Origin: a virus
Virus record (IMG/VR): IMGVR_UViG_3300042898_005595
Coordinates: 1-60,222 of that record
Reading direction: 5' to 3' (one strand)
DNA: 60,222 bases
The position numbers were made by a program, and so were the translations under genes. Below the pieces are notes generated by a model, which worked only from the letters and a program-made list of their open reading frames with translations, was not told the origin of the DNA and did not search any database. Below are positions 19,855 to 27,015 of the stretch, piece by piece. Positions within the stretch are counted from its first letter, which is position 1, and each line of letters opens with the position of its first letter.

Positions 19855-21843
19855 TTACTTATCAATCTTTTTTAAATCCTCATGAGAATCAACGATCCAG
19901 TTACGAACACTGCCAAACTTCTCAATAACTTCTTTTAGACTAGAATCCCTTTTATTTCCTATTTTGTAGTTTTGCTCAGAGCAAGTTACTTTACCACTAT
20001 CGATATATCCCTGTAATCTATCCAGAACTTCCAATTTCTTAGAAGCCGGTTGTATCTTTTGAGTATGACCACACCATTTAATAACTTGTTCAAAACCTTC
20101 TGCATAAGTCCCACCCTTTCCTATGAAATATTCTAAAATATCCCAGTATTGATACTCTGCAGCATGTTTAGTATTCATCTGTCTCCGGTTATCACTATTA
20201 ACATCATAACCTTCTAACATTTTAACTAGATTTATCTTACCATTTTTAATAGCTGTTCTCATTGGCATATTATCATTAAAGTTAGGATCTAATCCATTAT
20301 CTAAACAGAATTTAACAGCATCTTCATCTTCAACTAAAGATTTAAATACCTGTGGAGTTATCTCAGCACCTTTACTAATTAAAAGTTTTAATATATCAAA
20401 TGATTTTACTTTATTAACAGTTGCTTCTTGTCTAGATCTTAAATTAGCAGAAGCACCATAATCTAATAGAAATTCAACTTTTTTAATATCATCATCAGAT
20501 ACTGCATTATCAAGAGCGGCACCATTACCAGCATTAACATCAGCACCATCCTCTACGATATACTTTTTAAGTTCTTCTATAGACAATCCTTTTTTAACCA
20601 CTTCTCTATTTGCTATAATTCTTCTTTTTTTCTCACTTATTTCCGCATCAGTCATTGGCTCTAAACCAGACCAAATAAATCCCTTTTCTAATCCTAATTC
20701 AGCTTCAAATTTATTAAAAATTCCCTGAAAAGTACTAGATGCACCAGCATCATTTTTCAAGTGACAAGCCCTAACTTGTTGTTTAGGTGCAATAGTAATA
20801 CCAATAATTGACTCATTATTAGATGGTGATAAGTTAAAGTTTAAAATTGAATATTGTTTATTAAAAACATCATCACCACCAACATAACTATTCCACTGTC
20901 CTAAATATTGAGCAATACACCAAGATGTATTTGAGAATAGGTCTTTACAAGCTGCAAATGATTTAACTTCCATTACCAATAGACCACCATCATCATACAT
21001 AACTTTTACACCATAATCTCCATACTTTTTATTACATTTATCAATTGCTTCATAAAATTTAACAACATCCGCATTTGACTCTGCCTTTAAGAAACTCTCA
21101 GCTCCCGCAGTTAATTCTCTAATTGTTTTATATCTTCCAATCTTATCGAAGAATCTTTTTTGAATAGTTCTTTGCTTTTCAAAATCTATTCTATTTGTAT
21201 CACTATCTTTACCTAAATCATCAAAAGCTCCTGCAATATCCATCAATTTATCTTTGAAGAATTTAGGAGAGTTAGCATAATCTCTTTTTAAATCTGAATT
21301 AAACTCATCTATAAATCTCTTCAACTTTCTATATCTTTTGATATCTTCTATATCATCAATAAGTTGTTCTGTGTTATTTGGAATATTTGCATCAATATAA
21401 TTAGAAATTGGTCTTCTTAATTTGTTAAGTAGATCACCATATGTTACTAAATCATCAAATATTCCTTTTAATTCAGTTATCTCTGTTCTTTCTTTAAAAT
21501 ATAAATATGTAAACATTTGAGCCCATCCTAATTTATCTCCTAAAAGATCTCTAATTTCTTGAAACTTAGGATGTCTTTCAACTTGTCTTAATTCATCTTC
21601 AGATAGTTTAATCTCACGAACTTTCTTTCTAGCCTCACCTTTTATTTCTTCAGGTAAATCATTAAAGTTTATTGAAACTCCATCTTTATCCAATAAAAAC
21701 ATTCCAGAAGGATCTGTTTTTGTAGGAGAAAGTTCTTTTACCGCTTTGTTTAGAATAAAAGTATCTTTTAATATCTTTTTAGCACCAGCGACATTTTCGT
21801 TGATTTTTAAATTATTATTAAATTCTGAATATCTAAATAACAT
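19855..21843 (-). CDS. Large tagged protein with TSWC domain and ankyrin repeats
   Basis: A 662-residue protein. N-terminus MLFRYSEFNNNLKINEN is a variant tag with I-N-E at 14-16. Residues 30-270 are helical and charged. A domain at about 285-375 contains S-N-T-S-W-C-I-A-Q and later I-I-G-I-T-I-A, similar in outline to the S-S-C-M domains of 45604-47934 and 48790-49974. Residues 420-600 hold at least four ankyrin-like units (L-D-N-A-V-S-D-D-D, V-E-F-L-L-D-Y-G-A, L-K-L-L-I-S-K-G-A, L-V-K-M-L). Ankyrin repeats bind proteins; with the tag, this looks like an injected effector. That is inference. Confidence 0.72.
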   Translation of the reverse strand: MLFRYSEFNNNLKINENVAGAKKILKDTFILNKAVKELSPTKTDPSGMFLLDKDGVSINFNDLPEEIKGEARKKVREIKLSEDELRQVERHPKFQEIRDLLGDKLGWAQMFTYLYFKERTEITELKGIFDDLVTYGDLLNKLRRPISNYIDANIPNNTEQLIDDIEDIKRYRKLKRFIDEFNSDLKRDYANSPKFFKDKLMDIAGAFDDLGKDSDTNRIDFEKQRTIQKRFFDKIGRYKTIRELTAGAESFLKAESNADVVKFYEAIDKCNKKYGDYGVKVMYDDGGLLVMEVKSFAACKDLFSNTSWCIAQYLGQWNSYVGGDDVFNKQYSILNFNLSPSNNESIIGITIAPKQQVRACHLKNDAGASSTFQGIFNKFEAELGLEKGFIWSGLEPMTDAEISEKKRRIIANREVVKKGLSIEELKKYIVEDGADVNAGNGAALDNAVSDDDIKKVEFLLDYGASANLRSRQEATVNKVKSFDILKLLISKGAEITPQVFKSLVEDEDAVKFCLDNGLDPNFNDNMPMRTAIKNGKINLVKMLEGYDVNSDNRRQMNTKHAAEYQYWDILEYFIGKGGTYAEGFEQVIKWCGHTQKIQPASKKLEVLDRLQGYIDSGKVTCSEQNYKIGNKRDSSLKEVIEKFGSVRNWIVDSHEDLKKIDK

Positions 21844-21855
21844 ATTTCTATTTTT

Positions 21856-23283
21856 TTATTTATTAGGAAATCTTCTTTCTATTTCATCTCTGATTTCTGA
21901 TGCTCTTTCATATTCTTCTTTAGCTTCAGCATCTTTCAATTCACCCTGTAAATCCGATAAAGTTTTTTCACCTGAAACAGGAGCTTTAGCAACTTCCGCT
22001 TTAGTTGGACTTGACTTACTTTGTTGATATTTAAACTCTTGTTCAAGTGATGCAACAGAACTAGCAACAATAGGGAAAAATAAACTTTCAATATCATCTT
22101 TCTTATCTGCTAAAACACCATAAACAACTTTTAACATTTCTTTTGCATCATCCTTACCCATAGCAGCTAAGAATCCAAAAACATAAAAGAATAATTGTTC
22201 TTGAAAAGAAGCTAATTGATTTTCAGCATCTGATATCTCCTCTGCTCTACCATTAACTATATTTCTTGTTAAATTATCTATAATAATTTTAACTTTAGGA
22301 TGAGTGTTGATTACTTTTTCAAACTGTCCTTGCATTGATGGACCATATTTAAACTCTTGTGGCTCATCAAGTGTAGTATCAGTATTTTGTAATACTTGCT
22401 TAGCAATTTCTTCTGGTAGATGTTCTAAACTCATCTGAGTACATAGTTTATAAATACCTTTTAATGACTCGTGAATTAGAATACCTAAATCAACACCTCT
22501 TGCTTTAATTCTAACCTCAACCTCACTTAAAATATCTGATTCAGTTTCAGTCAAATCTACACCGTTTTCCAAGTCTTTAATTAACTTTTCAGCATCTTTT
22601 TGTGTTTCTTCTTCATCTTTCTTTTTTTCTTCAATCTCAATATCACAAGCTCCTTGAGCATTTGATTTAATTGCTCTTGAAATTTGTGCCTCTGATAAAG
22701 TAGCATCAAAAAATGCCATAACTTTAACTATATTATTCAAATTATCAATATATGATTGAGCTCTAGTTCCAAGAATTTCTTTGATACCATCCTTAAATAA
22801 AGGTAAATTCAACAATGCTTTAGAATTAAGACCTTTTCCTTGTTGAATAGTTCTTAATATTTTTCTCTTCATTATTTCATTTAAAACTCTCTCATCAACA
22901 ATATCTTCAATACTTTGTCTTGGCGGTGCCTCAGGTGTTCCAGACATCATTTGTCTAGCCTCATTACCTATTTTAAAATCCAAAGTAACATCATTTAATA
23001 ATGTACCAAACAATTGATAGAAAGCTTTTTCACACAGTTCAGATAATTCTGTTTCTTTACCACTTTGTAGTCTTTGAGAATCTTGAATAAATCTTGGGAA
23101 GTTTTGTAATAATCCCATGTTATTTCTTTCAAAATCTCTAACTTTATCTTGTTGTTCTCTATTAGTTTTATCCAACCAAGATGGTCCTTGAGTATCACCT
23201 TCACCAGGAATACCTATATTTCCTTTTAATGATGCCTCATTTACATCACTCATAAATTGTTTAAAGTTTTTAGAGATTCCCAT
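21856..23283 (-). CDS. Large helical protein with UVR-like tail (possible virion protein)
   Basis: A 475-residue, acidic, almost fully helical protein. The start M-G-I-S-K-N-F-K-Q-F-M then D-V-N-E-A is a weak relative of the tag, with V-N-E as possible cut site. Two stretches are Lys/Glu-rich coiled coil (about 215-245, 425-465). The end, A-K-E-E-Y-E-R-A-S-E-I-R-D-E-I-E, is a good UVR hairpin motif. It overlaps the proline-rich tagged protein by 14 bases and precedes the ankyrin protein, so the three probably form a unit. A scaffold or internal head role is possible. Confidence 0.68.
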   Translation of the reverse strand: MGISKNFKQFMSDVNEASLKGNIGIPGEGDTQGPSWLDKTNREQQDKVRDFERNNMGLLQNFPRFIQDSQRLQSGKETELSELCEKAFYQLFGTLLNDVTLDFKIGNEARQMMSGTPEAPPRQSIEDIVDERVLNEIMKRKILRTIQQGKGLNSKALLNLPLFKDGIKEILGTRAQSYIDNLNNIVKVMAFFDATLSEAQISRAIKSNAQGACDIEIEEKKKDEEETQKDAEKLIKDLENGVDLTETESDILSEVEVRIKARGVDLGILIHESLKGIYKLCTQMSLEHLPEEIAKQVLQNTDTTLDEPQEFKYGPSMQGQFEKVINTHPKVKIIIDNLTRNIVNGRAEEISDAENQLASFQEQLFFYVFGFLAAMGKDDAKEMLKVVYGVLADKKDDIESLFFPIVASSVASLEQEFKYQQSKSSPTKAEVAKAPVSGEKTLSDLQGELKDAEAKEEYERASEIRDEIERRFPNK

Positions 23284-23770
23284 ATTTACTTTCTATATTT
23301 TTTAACATTTCTTGACCTTCTGAAGTATCTTTTACTTTGTTTAATTCACTAAAAAACATATTCATAACCTCGTCAAATGTTCCCATTGGTTTTTCCTGTG
23401 TACCTGGACTAGGTTTTTGTGTTGGAATTGGTCTCCAAGGTCTTGGAGTTGTACCAGGTGTTGTAGTTGGAGGAGCTGTTACCGGAGCAGTTTCAACTTC
23501 ACCACCCATTCTAAATTCCTCATATGTCTTCATCATACCCATCGGTCTTTCTTTAGTACTTGGATCTGGTTTTTGTGTTGGAACCGGTCTCCAAGGTCTT
23601 GTTATAGGTTCCTTTGGCTTAACTGGTGGAGCAATAGTTACTTCTTCTGTATCTGTCGATGAACCATCTAAAGTAGCAAACCTATTTTCAATAGCACTCT
23701 TATAAACATCAGATAATTCCTTACTAACAGGCTTAGTACCAAAACTCTCAAACTTTTTTATATACTTCAT
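23270..23770 (-). CDS. Tagged proline-rich protein with tandem repeat
   Basis: A 166-residue protein beginning MKYIKKFESFGTKP, a clear tag. Two proline-rich units, R-P-W-R-P-V-P-T-Q-K-P-D-P-S-T and R-P-W-R-P-I-P-T-Q-K-P-S-P-G-T, lie about 52 residues apart. After the first unit comes M-M-K-T-Y-E-E-F-R-M, strikingly like the start of T4 internal protein tags (M-K-T-Y-Q-E-F), so the protein may carry two targeting sequences. The rest is low-complexity Thr/Pro. Function unknown. Confidence 0.75.
   Translation of the reverse strand: MKYIKKFESFGTKPVSKELSDVYKSAIENRFATLDGSSTDTEEVTIAPPVKPKEPITRPWRPVPTQKPDPSTKERPMGMMKTYEEFRMGGEVETAPVTAPPTTTPGTTPRPWRPIPTQKPSPGTQEKPMGTFDEVMNMFFSELNKVKDTSEGQEMLKNIESKYGNL
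23412..23601 (-). repeat. In-frame direct repeat coding for R-P-W-R-P-x-P-T-Q-K-P
   Basis: The 34-base stretches 23412-23445 and 23568-23601 differ at only two bases. They encode the duplicated proline-rich unit of the tagged protein. Confidence 0.8.
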
Positions 23771-23790
23771 ATATAAGCGTTAAATTTTAT

Positions 23791-23802
23791 TTATATATTA
23801 AA
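23791..23802 (-). promoter_or_regulatory. Promoter-like motif TTTAATATATAA
   Basis: Recurrent motif, 20 bases upstream of the tagged proline-rich gene starting at 23770. Confidence 0.5.
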
Positions 23803-23819
23803 TTTAGAAATACACATTT

Positions 23820-24308
23820 ATGAAAATATTACCTATAAAAACAAAGGAAGAATACTACACATATTCTAAATATTTAGATACTCTTTATGGAATAGAATTA
23901 GATGAAGAACAAACAAATGAGGTACTTGTTATTCAACAACTTCTGGAACACTACGAACAAAATAATTTATCAAAAGTTGGTGAAGAATTTGATACATCGG
24001 AAGATTTAGATTATATTTATGAACTAATACAAGGTGTCTCATCTTTAGAAAAATTTGGTTTATTAGAAAGAGTTTGCAAATTACAAGAAGAGTTAGGAGA
24101 ACTATCAGCAGAGGTACTAAAATCAATAGGATTTAAAAATTCAGATCTAACTCTTGATCAAATTAGGGAGAATATTTTACTAGAGTCAGTTGATTGTCTA
24201 ATAATGTCTCTAGATATTCTATCATATCAAGGTTTCTCTAGAAAAGAAATAGTGGATATGGCAAATAGTCAAATTGAAAAATGGATTTTAAACATAAAAA
24301 CAAAATAA
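23820..24308 (+). CDS. MazG-like nucleotide pyrophosphohydrolase with extra N-terminal domain
   Basis: A 162-residue protein. The C-terminal 90 residues are MazG-like: K-L-Q-E-E-L-G-E-L-S-A-E (about 87-98) is the ExxE metal site and L-E-S-V-D-C-L-I (about 121-128) the second ExxD. The first 60 residues (I-K-T-K-E-E-Y, Y-G-I-E-L-D-E-E-Q, Q-Q-L-L-E-H-Y-E) resemble the N-terminal non-HTH part of HigA-type antitoxins, an unusual pairing. MazG enzymes hydrolyse dNTPs or lower (p)ppGpp-type signals. Phage MazG may prevent starvation responses or clean nucleotide pools. Confidence 0.78.
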   Translation: MKILPIKTKEEYYTYSKYLDTLYGIELDEEQTNEVLVIQQLLEHYEQNNLSKVGEEFDTSEDLDYIYELIQGVSSLEKFGLLERVCKLQEELGELSAEVLKSIGFKNSDLTLDQIRENILLESVDCLIMSLDILSYQGFSRKEIVDMANSQIEKWILNIKTK

Positions 24309-24309
24309 A

Positions 24310-24741
24310 ATGAAAGCATACGTAATTTTACAAAGAGGGTTTGAATATAATGATGAAATATATTCCTCACAAGATAGTGGATGTGGATTTCCAAAAAAGA
24401 TATTCTACACAAAAGAAGGCGCTAAAGAAGAAGTGTTAAGATTAAATATTAATGAGATGAAATCATCTAATATAACAGATTATGCTTATGATGTAGAAGA
24501 TATTTGTGATGATGTAGAAGAACTAACAAATTTTTGTAAAAAGATGTTAGAAACATACGGACCAGTTCCTACAAGTGATAACATATGGGATAGAGCAGAT
24601 GAATATAGATTACATCCATCTGCAACAGATGAAGACTCAAAAAAATATATGAAAATAGTAGATCTTGATTTCTTTGAAATCGTAGAAACGGAAATAGATC
24701 AACAGGATTTAATCGACTCAAGAATAAAATCTATAATTTAA
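24310..24741 (+). CDS. Unknown acidic protein, 143 residues
   Basis: It starts M-K-A-Y-V-I-L-Q-R-G-F-E-Y and contains G-C-G-F-P-K-K-I-F-Y-T-K-E-G-A, reminiscent of short alpha/beta proteins with an S-G-C-G turn, but no family is assigned. Co-transcribed with MazG (one-base gap) and ended by the terminator at 24741. Untagged. A small domain acting in nucleotide metabolism is possible from context only. Confidence 0.68.
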   Translation: MKAYVILQRGFEYNDEIYSSQDSGCGFPKKIFYTKEGAKEEVLRLNINEMKSSNITDYAYDVEDICDDVEELTNFCKKMLETYGPVPTSDNIWDRADEYRLHPSATDEDSKKYMKIVDLDFFEIVETEIDQQDLIDSRIKSII

Positions 24742-24771
24742 AAAAAACCCACTTTTAAGTGGGTTTTTTTA
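24741..24771 (+). terminator. Rho-independent terminator after the MazG unit
   Basis: AAAAAACCCACTT/AAGTGGGTTTTTT hairpin directly after the stop of 24310-24741, with a T7 run. Confidence 0.88.
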
Positions 24772-24781
24772 TATATACATT

Positions 24782-25225
24782 ATGAAACGATTTACATCAA
24801 TATTAGAGTCTTCTGATAAATACTATAAAATTCTAGTTGAATTAGAATTAATATTAAAGGCTAATAACGAAGGAGAGGCTAGTTATCTATCAGATTCTAT
24901 AGTTAGTTCAATAAAAGGTCAATCCGACTTTAAAATTAAAAGTGTAGAAGAGGAAACTACCAATCTTCAAGCAAAATTTGAAAATATGAATACCAGCGAT
25001 TGGTCAGTCATAAATGGAAAACTACAAAAAATATTCACACTTGATGATTTCCAAAAAGCTATTTATTTTGTCAATAAAATTGCAAAGCTCGCTGAAGAAG
25101 AGAATCATCATCCTGAAATAAATATAGATCATAATACAGTAATTGTAAGATTATTCACAAAGGATCAAAATAAAGTATCAGAACTAGACGAGCAAATGTC
25201 TAATAAAATAAATAAATTATTATAA
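24782..25225 (+). CDS. Tagged pterin-4a-carbinolamine dehydratase domain protein
   Basis: A 147-residue protein. Residues 77-147 match pterin-4a-carbinolamine dehydratase (PCD/DCoH): W-S-V-I-N-G-K-L-Q-K-I-F, D-F-Q-K-A-I-Y-F-V-N-K-I-A, then the active-site block E-E-N-H-H-P-E-I-N-I (about 111-120) with the conserved paired His and Pro. The first 75 residues are extra: MKRFTSILESSDK is a variant tag, followed by a small alpha/beta region. PCD recycles pterin cofactors and can act as a transcription-factor dimerisation cofactor. No pterin-dependent hydroxylase is seen in the window, so the role is open. Confidence 0.82.
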   Translation: MKRFTSILESSDKYYKILVELELILKANNEGEASYLSDSIVSSIKGQSDFKIKSVEEETTNLQAKFENMNTSDWSVINGKLQKIFTLDDFQKAIYFVNKIAKLAEEENHHPEINIDHNTVIVRLFTKDQNKVSELDEQMSNKINKLL

Positions 25226-25237
25226 TTTAATATATAA
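25226..25237 (+). promoter_or_regulatory. Promoter-like motif TTTAATATATAA
   Basis: Recurrent motif directly after the PCD gene stop and 18 bases before the ATG at 25256. Confidence 0.5.
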
Positions 25238-25255
25238 AAAAAATAAAAATCTATT

Positions 25256-25774
25256 ATGAAAAGATTTTCAACAGTACAAAAAGAATCTAAAGTTAGAAAA
25301 ATAAATGAGCAAGAATTAACTCTACCTCAAAATACAGAGATTACTAAACAAGAACAAACAGAACCTCAAGGACAGGAACAAGAACAAACTGGAGAATCTA
25401 CACCTGTTAAATTCTTTTCAAAGTTATTTGAAGCTAGACAAATGGCACACATTTTCCATTTACAAGTTAAAGCAGAAATGGGATCAGGTTGGGAACACGA
25501 CGCACTTAAAGATTTTTATGATGGTATTTTAGAATTTGCGGATGATTTGATAGAAACTTATCAAGGACAATATGGAATTGTCGAAGGATATGAGATTATT
25601 GATCCATCAGCAACTGGTCAAATGAAATCAATAGAATATATAAAACAAACTGTTGATTATATAAGATCTGAAAGAAAAGCAATTAAAGAAGAAGATACAC
25701 ATCTTCACAATGTAATTGATGAGATTATAGCTCTGTTTTATAAAACAATTTATAAATTAACTAACTTAAAGTAA
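25256..25774 (+). CDS. Tagged ferritin-like (DUF5856-type) protein
   Basis: A 172-residue protein. MKRFSTVQKESKVRKINEQ is a variant tag with I-N-E at 16-18, followed by a Gln/Glu linker (22-55). The domain from about 60 on has A-R-Q-M-A-H-I-F-H-L-Q, then G-W-E-H-D-A-L-K-D-F-Y-D-G-I and I-E-T-Y-Q-G-Q-Y-G, the His/Asp/Glu pattern of a four-helix Dps/ferritin-like bundle known in phages as DUF5856. It could bind iron and protect DNA in the head, or serve as a structural bundle. Iron binding is inferred. Confidence 0.72.
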   Translation: MKRFSTVQKESKVRKINEQELTLPQNTEITKQEQTEPQGQEQEQTGESTPVKFFSKLFEARQMAHIFHLQVKAEMGSGWEHDALKDFYDGILEFADDLIETYQGQYGIVEGYEIIDPSATGQMKSIEYIKQTVDYIRSERKAIKEEDTHLHNVIDEIIALFYKTIYKLTNLK

Positions 25775-25991
25775 CATTAAAATCCTCGATATTCTCGAGG
25801 ATTTTTTTTATCTTTTTAATTTTAGGATTTATCATTGTCTGTATGTTTGTGGAAGAATATCTACTTGAAATTGACATTGCAGGATTGAAATTAGATTCTA
25901 TAATTATTGCTGGTTTATCCACGATTATATATGGTACCCAAACATAACCCGGATTTAAATTGCTACCTTTTTTACCAATTAATTGACTCAT
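25761..25991 (-). CDS. Small protein with capsid-C-terminus-like motif
   Basis: A 76-residue protein. N-P-G-Y-V-W-V-P-Y-I-I-V (14-25) and F-N-P-A-M-S-I-S-S-R-Y (about 36-46) are reminiscent of the A-P-Y-V...F-x-P-R-x-G-x-x-T-R-Y end of T4-type major capsid proteins, but the protein is far too short to be one. The last 20 residues are encoded by the terminator hairpin of the convergent ferritin-like gene. It could be a small structural protein; not certain. Confidence 0.5.
   Translation of the reverse strand: MSQLIGKKGSNLNPGYVWVPYIIVDKPAIIIESNFNPAMSISSRYSSTNIQTMINPKIKKIKKILENIEDFNVTLS
25779..25812 (+). terminator. Terminator after the ferritin-like gene
   Basis: AATCCTCGA/TCGAGGATT hairpin followed by a T8 run, placed just after the stop at 25774 and inside the 3' end of the convergent ORF. 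Confidence 0.85.
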
Positions 25992-25994
25992 TAA

Positions 25995-26300
25995 TTAGTA
26001 TATGTATTTACGACCTGATTTGTTGTAATCTTCCAAAGATAAAATTATATTATCCAATTTATCATAAGCATCAATTAATGATCCTCTAACCAATTGTAAA
26101 TTTGAAACAGAATCATCTATTTGATCATTCTTTGACTTAGTTTTATTTTGAAAGTTACCCAACTCATTAATATATGAGTCAATATTTTCAACCTTCTGAT
26201 TCAAGAATGTCACCATCTGTTGTAAGTCTTCGATTATATCATTTGTTCTATCACCAGATATGTCGGGAATTTCATTTTCAAAAAACTTTTTAATTCTCAT
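25995..26300 (-). CDS. Tagged coiled-coil protein, about 101 residues
   Basis: I place the start at 26300 (MRIKKFFENEIPD), a good tag match directly behind a shared divergent AT motif; a longer frame to 26447 runs through the promoter region and overlaps the divergent gene. The body (20-95) is a coiled coil with Q-Q-M-V-T-F-L-N-Q-K-V-E-N-I heptads. Function unknown; possible internal head component. Confidence 0.72.
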   Translation of the reverse strand: MRIKKFFENEIPDISGDRTNDIIEDLQQMVTFLNQKVENIDSYINELGNFQNKTKSKNDQIDDSVSNLQLVRGSLIDAYDKLDNIILSLEDYNKSGRKYIY

Positions 26301-26313
26301 ATTTGAATTTACA

Positions 26314-26330
26314 ATTTTAATATATATTAA
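26314..26330. promoter_or_regulatory. Palindromic divergent promoter-like motif
   Basis: ATTTTAATATATATTAA is nearly symmetrical and sits between two divergent tagged genes (26300 minus, 26335 plus), so it can present the recurrent AT motif in both directions. Confidence 0.5.
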
Positions 26331-26334
26331 GTAT

Positions 26335-27015
26335 ATGAAATCAAAAAACAAATTAATACTAGAATTCTCTGAATTTAATCTACAAAGAATGAGTCCAGAC
26401 TCAGCGAGAGCATCAGTACATGTTGATGATCCTAGCTTATCAATCAATGCCTTTGATAAACATGAAGATACTATTAGACAAGCAATGTCTCAAATTGGTC
26501 AAATAAGTAAGGCTCTTCAACACACAACATCATATAGATCTTTAAAATCTAAGATATCATTAAGTGAGCAAGATTTACAAGGTTTAACAATTATTAAAAT
26601 TGTTAAAGACATCGGTGTTAATTATGATATTTATATCAAATTTAAAATATCTGATGAAGAATATTGGGGAGTTATTAAGAGTATTAACTTTGAACCTGAA
26701 GTTAGATCCGAAGTATTCAAAGATGAAGAATTATTACAAACCAAAGAATGGAATATTAAGACTAAAGGTCTTATACTAAAATCAATAAAATCTTGGCTTA
26801 AACCACAGTTTGGTTTTTTTAAATTAATTAAAGATGAGATTCAATGTTTTTCAAGCATAAGTGGAAAACTTCTAATTCTACCAAAAGATTCTGTAATAGA
26901 AGTATTAAAATCCTACGATGATAAAATCATTTTTAAATTTAAAGATGATCAATACACAATAACTGGAGATAATTTCTTTTATTTTAACTGGTGGTTTGAA
27001 CCTGTCAAGGATTAA
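26335..27015 (+). CDS. Tagged protein, 226 residues
   Basis: Start placed at 26335 (MKSKNKLILEFSEFNL), a looser tag with the F-S-E-F element; an upstream ATG at 26260 would overlap the divergent gene. The region 20-75 is helical, 80-225 is alpha/beta with W-G-V-I-K-S-I-N-F and I-T-G-D-N-F-F-Y-F-N-W-W. No family is recognised. Converges with the fibre-like gene at 27012 (4-base overlap). Function unknown. Confidence 0.72.
   Translation: MKSKNKLILEFSEFNLQRMSPDSARASVHVDDPSLSINAFDKHEDTIRQAMSQIGQISKALQHTTSYRSLKSKISLSEQDLQGLTIIKIVKDIGVNYDIYIKFKISDEEYWGVIKSINFEPEVRSEVFKDEELLQTKEWNIKTKGLILKSIKSWLKPQFGFFKLIKDEIQCFSSISGKLLILPKDSVIEVLKSYDDKIIFKFKDDQYTITGDNFFYFNWWFEPVKD

Noticed and set aside
22995-23204. 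Alternative-frame ORF inside 21856-23283
   Set aside because: Shadow of a clearly coding frame, with low-complexity content.
23337-23705. Plus-strand hydrophobic Gly/Val-rich ORF
   Set aside because: Exactly antisense to the proline-rich tagged protein; the composition is a mirror of its repeats.
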